In this document: in pieces, positions 29,133 through 36,016 of the stretch
Numbering within the stretch: the stretch's first letter is position 1
Layout: each line of letters opens with the position of its first letter
Notes under the pieces: model-generated
The model's input: only the letters and a program-made list of their open reading frames with translations
Told to the model about the DNA's origin: nothing
Database searches by the model: none
Made by a program: the position numbers and the translations under genes
IMG/VR virus record: IMGVR_UViG_3300028802_000044
Span: 1 to 37,484 of that record
Direction: 5' to 3' (one strand)
Source: a virus
Length of the DNA: 37,484 nt

Positions 29133-30181
29133 CAGAGCGCGACCTCCGTTAGTGTCTGGGGACCGGTGCCCACGTAGGCGATGTCGGTCTCCATCTCGTC
29201 CTGCACTTCCAGGAGCCAGGCTAGGGCCTTCTCGTGGTGTTCGAACCTCTGTAGGTCCGCTTCGCCTGCCGTCTCGGGGAACATCTGGTCTAGCATCGTG
29301 ATGGCGAGCTTGACGTCTGTGTTCCACCCACCGCCCCCGTTGGCGAAGATGGCCTCCCGCAGGAGGTCGGTGTCCCATTCTCCGACCCGGCGGACCTTCT
29401 TGGTTACGGTGGTCAGCTCCTCCGGCAGACCCAGGGCTTCCCACGACGTCTCGCCCTTGAGAGGGCCGGAGTTGCCTGCGACCCGGATCGGGTAGGTTCG
29501 GGCGACCACGATCACCTCGAACGGGCTGACGTCCAGAGACCAGGGCGAGATACCGGCCATCCCGAGGAAATCGAGCGCGCGGCAGTCGGAGGAGGTCACC
29601 TGCGGGTAGTGCTTGGTGTGCAGTCCCAGCCCGTATCCTTGGGTCCCCTCGATCACGACCCAGCCCAGTCCGGTCAGGTCGAGCGGCCCCTCCTCGCCCA
29701 GGAACGGGCTGAAAATCCCGGTTGCCTCCCCTGCCAGGTTCGCTGTCCGATGGATTCGGTCGGCTCGTGCGGCTCCGATCCCCTTGCCTGTCGAGCCGAT
29801 CCGGCCGACGATCCCGGATTCGGCTTCGAAGCGGGTGTGTCGACCTTCCAGTAGGGTCGCCGAGGGGTGAATTGTAAGCCGTTGGCTCGCCTTGTGTCCT
29901 GCCCTGTCCAGTTCGTCCAGCTCGGCCCATAGCACCCCGGCGTCGATCTCGGACCCTGCGGCGATGTGGAGTTGGCAGACCGAGTTGGTCACGGCAGCGA
30001 CAGGCACAGCACGCAGCTTCCACTCCCGTCCGCTGTTGTCGTAGGCGGTGTGTCCGGCGTTGGGTCCGGCAACCCGGATGGCCATGTCCCGTTCGCTCAT
30101 GGCTCGGCAGATGAAGCCAGCGACGGCCCCCTTGCCCTCCGATCCGAACTGGCCACCGACGACCGTTGTTACCTGCGTCAC
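29132..30181 (-). CDS. purZ: PurZ: N6-succino-2-amino-deoxyadenylate synthase
   Basis: A 349-residue PurA-fold enzyme. The P-loop reads GGQFGSEGKG, with Ser14 in place of the catalytic Asp of cellular PurA (GDEGKG). Other landmarks: GPNAGHT (40-46), GSTGKGIG, EGTQGYGLGLHTKHYP then TSSD, RTYPIRVAGN, and TTVTKKVRRVGEWD. It is about 80 residues shorter than bacterial PurA. The Asp-to-Ser change is the published mark of PurZ, which joins aspartate to dGMP using a nucleoside triphosphate, the first step to 2-aminoadenine. Start: GTG 30181 behind GGAGGATAC; a TTG at 30214 lacks a ribosome site. First gene of the leftward operon. Confidence 0.92.
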   Translation of the reverse strand: MTQVTTVVGGQFGSEGKGAVAGFICRAMSERDMAIRVAGPNAGHTAYDNSGREWKLRAVPVAAVTNSVCQLHIAAGSEIDAGVLWAELDELDRAGHKASQRLTIHPSATLLEGRHTRFEAESGIVGRIGSTGKGIGAARADRIHRTANLAGEATGIFSPFLGEEGPLDLTGLGWVVIEGTQGYGLGLHTKHYPQVTSSDCRALDFLGMAGISPWSLDVSPFEVIVVARTYPIRVAGNSGPLKGETSWEALGLPEELTTVTKKVRRVGEWDTDLLREAIFANGGGGWNTDVKLAITMLDQMFPETAGEADLQRFEHHEKALAWLLEVQDEMETDIAYVGTGPQTLTEVAL

Positions 30182-30230
30182 GTATCCTCCAGGTGGGGTG
30201 AGCCGACCGGACAACCCGGTGGCAGGGAGT

Positions 30231-30260
30231 ATCGTACCCTGGGGCTTGCCCGGGTGTCAA
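30231..30260 (-). promoter_or_regulatory. Promoter for the purZ operon
   Basis: On the minus strand TTGACA (30260-30255), an 18-base spacer and TACGAT (30236-30231) give a consensus -35 and good -10. Transcription would start near 30224, leaving a leader of about 43 bases to the GTG at 30181. Confidence 0.8.
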
Positions 30261-30265
30261 GCCCC
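30241..30265. promoter_or_regulatory. Inverted repeat (operator candidate) shared by purZ and purB promoters
   Basis: GGGGCTTG (30241-30248) and CAAGCCCC (30258-30265) are a perfect 8-bp inverted repeat with a 9-base spacer. It covers the purZ -35 and the presumed purB -35, so one bound protein could control both. The HTH protein encoded just after purB is a candidate binder. Confidence 0.6.
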
Positions 30266-30282
30266 ATGCTATCCTACTGCCA
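30246..30282 (+). promoter_or_regulatory. purB promoter, apparently leaderless
   Basis: TTGCCC (30246-30251), an 18-base spacer and TATCCT (30270-30275) end 6 bases before the ATG at 30282. Expected transcription start falls on the A of the ATG. No ribosome binding site precedes the ATG, in agreement with a leaderless mRNA, which Actinobacteria translate well. Confidence 0.6.
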
Positions 30283-31496
30283 TGGACACACGATACTCCC
30301 ACCCCGAGGTTACCGTGCTGTGGTCGCTACCGTCGACCTACGCCCAGTGGCTGCACATCGAATCCACCGTTCTGTTCCACCAACTCAAACAGGGAATCGT
30401 GCCGGAGGGCAGCCCCCGCGCACTCTCAAACGACCTGCGGGGGGTTAGTCAGCCGATCATCGACGAGCGTGCGGTCGACCTGATCGCAGAGATCGAGCAG
30501 CGCACCAAACACGACGTGGCCGCGTTCCTGGAATGGCTGCGCGGTGGTGTGAAGCCCGCTGGCCGCTGGCTGCATTTTGGGCTCACCTCGTCTGACATTG
30601 TGGACACCGCACAGGGCATGCGGTTCCGGGACATGCGCATCGTCGTGTTGGAGGCGATGCAGGGCCTGATGTCGGAGCTGACCCGCTGGTGTGAGGATGA
30701 CACGCCCATTCTCGGGTACACGCACGGACAGGTCGCGGAGATGATGACGATGCGTGCCAGGGCCTGGCAATGGGTGACCACCCTGGCCACTCCGGCGGCT
30801 GACCTGTCGCGCCACACGAATCGGGTAGCGGTATGTAAGCTGTCCGGTCCGGTCGGCACCTACCAGCACAACCCACCGGAGGTCGAGGAGGCGGTAGCCA
30901 GGGACTTGGACCTGAGGCCACACGGACCCGGTGCCAGCCAAATCGCCTCCCGGGCACCGCTCGCTGCCTGGGCGAACTCCGCTGCACTGCTGGTCGGGGC
31001 GTGCGCCAAGATCGCGATGGACGTGCGACTCATGCACCTCAACAAGGAGGCGATCGTCCAGCAGACCGATGGTCAGATCGGATCGTCTGCCATGGCACAC
31101 AAGCGCAATCCGATCGGGGCGGAGCAGCTCGGTGGAATGGCCAGGCTCGCACGCGGGTACGCGTCGATGTTGCAGCCGCTGGACGTCTGGTTGGAGCGGG
31201 ATATCTCGCATTCCAGTGTCGAGCGGGTTGCTGTGCCGGACTTATGGCATGTGGTGATGCACTCGATCGAGCTGACCACGACCCTGCTGCGGGGGCTGAC
31301 CCTCAACGAGTGGAAGATCAACATGGGAATCCCGCAGGCGGGGGTGGATCCGTTGGTTGCCGGGTTAACCCTCCAGGCAATTTCTGATGGAATGGGCTGG
31401 GAGGAGGCTCGGCGCTGGGCGACCGAACGGCAACTCAAGGCCACCCCGGAGCAAGGGCATATCGCGATGCGCAACTATCCAGGCAGCTCCCGGTGA
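30282..31496 (+). CDS. purB: Adenylosuccinate lyase (PurB), phage-encoded
   Basis: A 404-residue fumarase/aspartase-superfamily lyase. Conserved regions: LHFGLTSSDIVDTA (97-110), GYTHGQ with the catalytic His at 148, the signature GSSAMAHKRNP (267-277) with the mobile-loop serine, and LERDISHSSVERVAVPD. All expected catalytic residues are present, so it should be active. In Z phages the PurZ product, succino-diaminopurine deoxynucleotide, must lose fumarate by PurB; usually host PurB is thought to do this. Start ATG 30282; no ribosome site. The stop overlaps the next gene's GTG. Confidence 0.93.
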   Translation: MDTRYSHPEVTVLWSLPSTYAQWLHIESTVLFHQLKQGIVPEGSPRALSNDLRGVSQPIIDERAVDLIAEIEQRTKHDVAAFLEWLRGGVKPAGRWLHFGLTSSDIVDTAQGMRFRDMRIVVLEAMQGLMSELTRWCEDDTPILGYTHGQVAEMMTMRARAWQWVTTLATPAADLSRHTNRVAVCKLSGPVGTYQHNPPEVEEAVARDLDLRPHGPGASQIASRAPLAAWANSAALLVGACAKIAMDVRLMHLNKEAIVQQTDGQIGSSAMAHKRNPIGAEQLGGMARLARGYASMLQPLDVWLERDISHSSVERVAVPDLWHVVMHSIELTTTLLRGLTLNEWKINMGIPQAGVDPLVAGLTLQAISDGMGWEEARRWATERQLKATPEQGHIAMRNYPGSSR

Positions 31497-31726
31497 ACCA
31501 GGCGGAACTAGCCGCACAGCTCGACGTCTCCGAGTCGACGGTTAGCCGGATCTGCTCGGCAGAGCGGCGACCCAGCGTTGAGCTGATGCTCGATATCCGA
31601 CGGGTGTTGCGGTGGTCGCTGGAGTCCCAAGCCGACGCGCTGCGGGAGTCGCAGAGCCGATATTCGGTTGAGTTCAAGCAGCGCATGGAGCGACGGAGGG
31701 TACCACGTGAGCGTTCCCGATCTTGA
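31493..31726 (+). CDS. Helix-turn-helix DNA-binding protein
   Basis: A 77-residue XRE/Cro-type protein. Residues 2-40 form the HTH domain: QAELAAQLDVSESTVSRIC then RRPSVELMLDIRRVL. The C-terminus is basic and helical. It starts with GTG overlapping the purB stop (GTGA), so it is made with PurB. Being small and next to the divergent purZ/purB control region, it is a candidate repressor of the GGGC-AA-GCCC type palindromes found there and at 35935. Confidence 0.8.
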   Translation: MNQAELAAQLDVSESTVSRICSAERRPSVELMLDIRRVLRWSLESQADALRESQSRYSVEFKQRMERRRVPRERSRS

Positions 31727-31928
31727 GTTTCGTCCGTGTGGGGCATGTGCTGAACTGGTCCCCGCCGACACCGGATGCCAGCACTGGAAACCGGGCATCA
31801 AATCGGGGAAACGGATGGGCTGGGTTAGAGGGCGAGCACGAACCACCCCGATTCCGGCTGCCTCGCCTGCTGCCGACCTCTCGTTCATACGTGTGCTTGA
31901 CAGGGGGGCAACCGGCACGATACAATAG
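31707..31928 (+). CDS. Small protein with zinc-ribbon-like motif
   Basis: A 73-residue protein from GTG 31707 (ribosome site CGGAGGG). CGACAELVPADTGCQHW gives C-x2-C ... C-x-H, a plausible zinc site; the rest is basic and low complexity. Its last codons run into the helicase promoter, which is unusual, so the end could be non-functional. Confidence 0.5.
   Translation: MSVPDLEFRPCGACAELVPADTGCQHWKPGIKSGKRMGWVRGRARTTPIPAASPAADLSFIRVLDRGATGTIQ
31897..31926 (+). promoter_or_regulatory. Strong promoter for the helicase gene
   Basis: TTGACA (31897-31902), spacer of 18 bases and TACAAT (31921-31926) give a near-consensus sigma-70/SigA promoter. The spacer begins GGGGGGCAACCGG, similar to but less symmetric than the GGGGCAAGCCCC of the 35927 promoter. 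Leader about 30 bases, with GAAGGAG before ATG 31963. Confidence 0.8.
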
Positions 31929-31962
31929 CATCTGGCCCTCTTCCCACCCTGAAGGAGACGCA

Positions 31963-33447
31963 ATGGCACTCACGGCACCCGGTCAGGTGAAAATGGCCTC
32001 CAGCTTCGCTCCGACCGGAGAGCAGGTTGCGATCATGACCGCTTTCAATGAAGGCGATCTGGTGGTGGCTGAGGCCCTGGCCGGAACCGGCAAGACCACC
32101 ACCCTGAAGGCGATCTCGGGCATCCAGCCGATGCGACCCGGCACATACCTGGCCTTCAACAAAAGCATCGTGCGGGGGGCGGAGGGCACCTTCCCGGGCC
32201 GAGTCAACGTCACTACTGCCCATGCGCTGGCATACAAGGCGATCGGTCACACCTTCGGCCACCGACTCCCAGGCAACCCGGGGGCGACTCGGATGTCGGC
32301 TAAGCGGATGGCCACCTTCATGAAGGTCAAAGCAGCCCAGCTCGATTCGGGCACGCTAAACCCGGTTGTGGTGACCAGGATGGCGCAGGCCACTGTGGCG
32401 AACTACATCAAGAGCCCAGATGTCGAGCTGGGGCCGAAGCACATCCCGGGTCGGGTGTTGCAGCACCACGACCCGATCTCGGTGGCATCGGTCGTCTTGC
32501 CGGTAGCTCGTCGGATCTGGGCCGACCTCAGCAGCACCAACGGCAAGTTCTTCTTCACGCACGACGTCTACCTCAAGCACTGGGCATTGAGCAACCCTGT
32601 CATCAACTCGGACTACATCATGTTCGACGAGGCACAGGATTCCGACCCGGTTATCGCGTCGATCGTGGCCAGGCAGCCCGCACAGCTCGTGTACGTCGGA
32701 GACCGGAACCAGGCGATCTACGGGTGGCGGGGTGCGGTTGACTCGATGAGCCACGTGCAAGGCGCGACACGGCTGCCACTAACCAAATCCTTCCGGTTCG
32801 GTCCGGCCATCGCAGAGGCAGCGAACCAATGGCTGGACCTGCTCGGTTCTGACCTGCGTGTGGTCGGCCACGATCCGGTGAAGTCGGTGGTGGGTGAGCT
32901 GACCGGCGCGCCACGAGCCATCCTGTGTCGGACCAACGGAACCGCGCTAGGCTGGGTACTCGCTTTCCAGGCCCGAGGCATCAAGGTGGCCCTCGCCCCG
33001 GGGGACAAAACAGCAGGCAAGGACATCGAGCGCTTCGCCTGGGCAGCTCGGGATCTGATGAACGGCGAGGGCACTGACCACCCCGATCTCGTGGGCTTCA
33101 CGACATGGAACGAGGTCGTGCAGTATGCCGAGGAGGAGGAGGATGGGGCCGACCTCAAGCGGTTGGTCGGGATCATCAACCGGATCGGTTACCCGGCAGT
33201 GATCGATGCGATCCGGGGGCTGTCGCTGGAACGCGATGCGCAGGTCACGGTGTCGACTGCCCACAAGGCCAAGGGCCTGGAGTGGGGTGCGGTTAAGGTG
33301 GCAGACGACTTCGTGCCGCCGGACCGTGAAGCGGATGATGAGCCCGTCGACCCGGCGGACCTGATGCTGGCCTATGTGACAGTCACTCGGGCGAAGCTCC
33401 AGCTCGACCCGGGGCCGCTTGGGGAGCCGCAGCTATGGCGACCCTGA
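31963..33447 (+). CDS. SF1 DNA helicase (UvrD/Rep-like)
   Basis: A 494-residue helicase. Motif I EALAGTGKTTT (37-47), motif Ia region AFNKSIV and TTAHALAYKAIG, motif II FDEAQD (221-226), motif III GDRNQAIYGWRG (246-257), motif IV near SFRFGPAIAEAAN, motif V STAHKAKGLEW, and motif VI AYVTVTRAK. This is the complete set for 3-prime to 5-prime SF1A helicases, in a short version. It probably unwinds phage DNA in replication or recombination, next to the nuclease and PrimPol. Confidence 0.92.
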   Translation: MALTAPGQVKMASSFAPTGEQVAIMTAFNEGDLVVAEALAGTGKTTTLKAISGIQPMRPGTYLAFNKSIVRGAEGTFPGRVNVTTAHALAYKAIGHTFGHRLPGNPGATRMSAKRMATFMKVKAAQLDSGTLNPVVVTRMAQATVANYIKSPDVELGPKHIPGRVLQHHDPISVASVVLPVARRIWADLSSTNGKFFFTHDVYLKHWALSNPVINSDYIMFDEAQDSDPVIASIVARQPAQLVYVGDRNQAIYGWRGAVDSMSHVQGATRLPLTKSFRFGPAIAEAANQWLDLLGSDLRVVGHDPVKSVVGELTGAPRAILCRTNGTALGWVLAFQARGIKVALAPGDKTAGKDIERFAWAARDLMNGEGTDHPDLVGFTTWNEVVQYAEEEEDGADLKRLVGIINRIGYPAVIDAIRGLSLERDAQVTVSTAHKAKGLEWGAVKVADDFVPPDREADDEPVDPADLMLAYVTVTRAKLQLDPGPLGEPQLWRP

Positions 33448-33608
33448 GTTGGGTGCTGTTGGGGGTGCTTGGCCTCGCCACGCTGGGCATCCTGATTCTA
33501 ATGAAGTGGCGTTATGACGGTCTCTGCGAGGAGGTCGAGCGCGATGCGGGTTGGCATCGCATGTGGCACGAGCGGATCTGGCAGGACGAGGATGAACCCC
33601 GAGGTTGA
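33435..33608 (+). CDS. Very small membrane protein
   Basis: A 57-residue protein overlapping the helicase stop. Residues 4-22 form one membrane segment (LSWVLLGVLGLATLGILIL), followed by a charged, Trp/Glu-rich tail (RYDGLCEEVERDAGWHRMWH). GGGGAG lies before ATG 33435. Function unknown. Confidence 0.55.
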   Translation: MATLSWVLLGVLGLATLGILILMKWRYDGLCEEVERDAGWHRMWHERIWQDEDEPRG

Positions 33609-33984
33609 GCGTAGGCGACCGATCGTACCGGTCATCCAAGCGCCATCCGACCCATGGGAAGGGCAGCCGCTGTTCCCCGATTTCTACGTCATGTACTTTG
33701 TCGTCCCGGGAGGTAACGGTGCTGTTGAAGAGAATCGACCTGCGGACTGGGTTGCGGGAGGTGTCCGAGGAGGGCAGACGATCATCGGTGGAAGTGACCG
33801 TCACCATGAAGTTCATGGCCTCGCCGACCGAGGCCAGCGTGTTGGGGAGTCTACTGCTCCCTGGCTCGTCGACACCGCCGCGCGCATTCTGGGACGCGCT
33901 GGACTACGGCGACGTCAAGCCGCTCGTCATCGGCGGACCGCTCACCGCTGGAGAGGTGTCGGACATTCGGCACGCCTGGGCTAA
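33592..33984 (+). CDS. Start of a small gene with an apparent frame break into the next
   Basis: From ATG 33592 the first 40 residues (MNPEVERRRPIVPVIQAPSD, then QPLFPDFYVMYFVVP) have coding character. After CCCGGG at 33705-33710 this frame loses it although it stays open to 33984, while the +1 frame becomes strongly coding (next entry). A one-base shift would join them as one protein ending at 34078. Either two genes overlap by 266 bases or there is a frameshift or base error; I favour the latter. Confidence 0.35.
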   Translation: MNPEVERRRPIVPVIQAPSDPWEGQPLFPDFYVMYFVVPGGNGAVEENRPADWVAGGVRGGQTIIGGSDRHHEVHGLADRGQRVGESTAPWLVDTAARILGRAGLRRRQAARHRRTAHRWRGVGHSARLG

Positions 33985-34078
33985 AGCCAGCGGTCCCGAG
34001 CATGAGCGAATCCAGTCTCTTTTCGCTGCCTGCGTGGAGGTCATGCAACAGCGTTGGGAGCCGCTCGATGCTTCGTGA
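33719..34078 (+). CDS. Unknown protein, possibly the C-terminal part of a frameshifted gene
   Basis: A 119-residue protein from GTG 33719 behind GGGAGGT. It reads MLLKRIDLRTGLREVSEEGR, then EVTVTMKFMASPTEASVLGS and a helical C-terminus (PEHERIQSLFAACVEVMQQR). No family recognised. It overlaps the next gene's start by 11 bases. If the frame break at 33705 is real, this is the continuation of the 33592 gene. Confidence 0.6.
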   Translation: MLLKRIDLRTGLREVSEEGRRSSVEVTVTMKFMASPTEASVLGSLLLPGSSTPPRAFWDALDYGDVKPLVIGGPLTAGEVSDIRHAWAKASGPEHERIQSLFAACVEVMQQRWEPLDAS

Positions 34079-34442
34079 TAGCGACCTGCACGACCTGTTC
34101 CAGGGGCAGATCGTTCACCTGACACCGCACACCAAGACGGCGAGCCGGACCTGCCATGAACGCCGTGTGGTTCGGATCATGCATGACAAGCCGACGATTC
34201 GGAAGCACTGGCCGATGATCGTGGTCGAGTGGAAGCAAGATGGAAAGGACATGTGGGAGCGGGTCCACCGGGACAACATCAACCTGCGACCCAACACAAG
34301 GGGGACCAGGGCCGAGAAGGCGGAGGGGGACGGAACTCAAGGCACTAGCGATATGGGTCGATGGGCGAGGGTGCGCAAGCTACCGGGCAGGCCCAAGCCG
34401 ATTGCGCTTGCCGAGGACGAGGAACAGGGGACGCTGTTTTGA
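34068..34442 (+). CDS. Small basic protein of the replication region
   Basis: A 124-residue basic protein from ATG 34068 (ribosome site TGGGAG), reading MLRDSDLHDLFQGQIVHLTP, then VVRIMHDKPTIRKHWPMIVV with a beta-barrel-like alternation, and a disordered basic C-terminus. May bind nucleic acid. Not recognised. TTGA overlap with the next gene. Confidence 0.55.
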   Translation: MLRDSDLHDLFQGQIVHLTPHTKTASRTCHERRVVRIMHDKPTIRKHWPMIVVEWKQDGKDMWERVHRDNINLRPNTRGTRAEKAEGDGTQGTSDMGRWARVRKLPGRPKPIALAEDEEQGTLF

Positions 34443-34669
34443 AAATCAGGATCGAGGGTGAGGGTCACAGCGTCGAGATCGACGGATCGGCACTTGACCA
34501 CACCCTCCCGCAGGTGGCCGAGCTGGCAGAGGACATCTGGAACCGAATCAAACCCCAACCCAGCCCGAGGCAGCAGATGGGGTTTGCAGGGCAAATCCTC
34601 GAGAGAGGCGGGACGCCCAACATCAAGGGCGACCCGACATACCAATATGGAGGGCCGGCAGAAGCATGA
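34439..34669 (+). CDS. Small acidic protein
   Basis: A 76-residue protein with a TTG start overlapping the previous stop (TTGA). It reads MKIRIEGEGHSVEIDGSALD, a helix, and a Pro/Gln/Gly-rich end. Function unknown. ATGA overlap with the following gene shows the tight operon. Confidence 0.5.
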   Translation: MKIRIEGEGHSVEIDGSALDHTLPQVAELAEDIWNRIKPQPSPRQQMGFAGQILERGGTPNIKGDPTYQYGGPAEA

Positions 34670-34842
34670 CCGACGAACCGCAAGAACCGGAGATCCCGCC
34701 AACTCCGCCTGCCCCGGTACCGCTGGTGTTCCGGTGCAAGGAATGCAAGATCCAGCCGGTCAAGCTGATCGGTGCGAAGTGGCAGCATCCTGCGGGCACG
34801 GTGGCCGACCACCCCGCCATGCCCGAGCAGGTTCGGGACTAG
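34666..34842 (+). CDS. Small zinc-ribbon-like protein
   Basis: A 58-residue protein with a Pro-rich acidic N-terminus (EPQEPEIPPTPPAPVP) and FRCKECKIQPVKLIG followed by WQHPAG, a C-x2-C plus His arrangement. Start overlaps the previous stop (ATGA). Function unknown. Confidence 0.5.
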   Translation: MTDEPQEPEIPPTPPAPVPLVFRCKECKIQPVKLIGAKWQHPAGTVADHPAMPEQVRD

Positions 34843-34850
34843 AGTTGTCG

Positions 34851-34856
34851 TACACT
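34851..34856 (+). promoter_or_regulatory. Possible -10 (TACACT) before the nuclease gene
   Basis: TACACT at 34851-34856 follows TTGTCG directly and lies 39 bases before ATG 34895. It matches the TACACT before the portal block. No -35 at the right distance; weak evidence. Confidence 0.3.
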
Positions 34857-34894
34857 GGTGGTAGGCTGGCGTCTGCCGCAGAGAGGACGAGCAC

Positions 34895-35668
34895 ATGGCA
34901 TTGAGCGCACCAGCAGGAGACCACCCCTTCAAACGCGAGATCATTAAGTTCGTCCGTGACTATGACGCCAGTCGCCCACGTTCGATGCAGAAACACCTCG
35001 GGCCGAGCGAGATTGGGGCGCCTTGCATGCGCCAACTCGGCATGAAGTTGGCTGGAGTGGAGCCTTGCAATGAGACGGCAGATCCTTGGTTCCCGATCAT
35101 CGGCACGGCGGTACATGCGTGGCTTGCAACCGCGTTGGACTGGTACCAGTACAACCGGCTCGGCTGCACGCCGGACAACCCTCGTTTCCTCATTGAGAAC
35201 CGTGTCCATGCTGATAGCGAGGGTGGCTACTCGACGTCTGGGTCTACCGACGTGTACGACACGCTACACGATCGTGTTGTTGACTGGAAGATCGTCGGTG
35301 TGACCACGATGCGCAAGGTCGACAAGGGGGGCACACCCGAGGAGAAGGCAGGGCCGCAGTACCACGTGCAAGGCATGACCTATGGCAAGGGGTGGGAGCA
35401 ACGCGGGCTCAAGCCGCGCGAGGTGATGATTTGCTTCCTGCCGAGGTCCAACTTCCTGCACAAGATGAAGATCGTCACCATGAAGTATGACAGGTCGGTG
35501 GCGGATGAGGCTCAATTGAGGCTGGCAGCGATAGACGCGGCACGTCAGTTGGTTCCGCCTCACACGCTTCCGGCTGCGGGCTGCACGATCTGGTGTCCAT
35601 TCTATCGACCTGGTGTGCCGCTCGGTCCGTCGAGCTGCCCTGGTCACGGGGATGCGAAGGATGACTGA
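34895..35668 (+). CDS. Cas4/RecB-like PD-(D/E)XK nuclease with probable Fe-S cluster
   Basis: A 257-residue nuclease. Active-site pattern: TAVHAWL with H74, STDVYD with D119, VVDWK with D130 and K132, then QYHVQGM (Q155, Q159). Four cysteines, C44, C230, C234 and C248, are spaced as in Cas4/AddB nucleases, where one N-terminal and three C-terminal Cys hold a 4Fe-4S cluster. It may resect phage or host DNA in recombination or replication, as Cas4-like phage exonucleases do. No cas1 or CRISPR array is present. ATG 34895 follows GAGAGGACGAG. Confidence 0.85.
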   Translation: MALSAPAGDHPFKREIIKFVRDYDASRPRSMQKHLGPSEIGAPCMRQLGMKLAGVEPCNETADPWFPIIGTAVHAWLATALDWYQYNRLGCTPDNPRFLIENRVHADSEGGYSTSGSTDVYDTLHDRVVDWKIVGVTTMRKVDKGGTPEEKAGPQYHVQGMTYGKGWEQRGLKPREVMICFLPRSNFLHKMKIVTMKYDRSVADEAQLRLAAIDAARQLVPPHTLPAAGCTIWCPFYRPGVPLGPSSCPGHGDAKDD

Positions 35669-35909
35669 CGTTCGCGAACCGTGGCAGGGCTGGAAGTCCG
35701 CTGAGGCTTTGATTGAACATGGCGAGATCAGCTTCCTCCTGGCCGACGAGTTTATTGACGATCAGGAGGCGTACACTGAGATTTTGTCCTGGGTCAGGGG
35801 CGCCGCAGAGGAGGAGAATGCCCAGATCCTACCCGGTCCACCCCAACTCAGACCCTCGTTTGGATCGACTTACCGACTGACCTTCCCGGCTTGGCGGTAC
35901 CGGCGATAG
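35661..35909 (+). CDS. Small acidic protein coupled to the nuclease
   Basis: An 82-residue protein (MTDVREPWQGWKSAEALIEH, then LLADEFIDDQEAYTEILSWV). Acidic and helical. ATG 35661 overlaps the nuclease stop by 8 bases. Unknown; could be a partner or inhibitor of the nuclease, from position only. Confidence 0.5.
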   Translation: MTDVREPWQGWKSAEALIEHGEISFLLADEFIDDQEAYTEILSWVRGAAEEENAQILPGPPQLRPSFGSTYRLTFPAWRYRR

Positions 35910-35926
35910 CCTACGCACGATGCCCC

Positions 35927-35956
35927 TTGACACCGGGGCAAGCCCCGTGATGGGAT
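35927..35956 (+). promoter_or_regulatory. Promoter with GGGGC-AA-GCCCC palindrome in the spacer
   Basis: TTGACA (35927-35932), 18-base spacer and TGGGAT (35951-35956). The spacer holds GGGGCAAGCCCC (35935-35946). The purZ promoter on the minus strand has the same order, TTGACACC then GGGCAAGCCCC, so the two probably share a regulator. Confidence 0.65.
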
Positions 35957-36016
35957 ACCAATACCCACCCACCGCTGGCCATTCGGCCGGAGGCAAGGAC
36001 GAGCAAGGAGAACGCA

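Noticed and set aside
28380-30302. 640-codon open frame spanning purZ and the MazZ-like gene
   Set aside because: Its N-terminal half is out-of-frame purZ sequence; only the part from 29132 leftward is a real gene.
6605-35370. Other CACGTG hexamers as parS sites
   Set aside because: They lack the outer GTTT/AAAC arms and lie inside coding sequence.
34895-35668. Cas4 as sign of a CRISPR system
   Set aside because: The nuclease has Cas4-like motifs but no other cas gene is present; such nucleases are common in phages.
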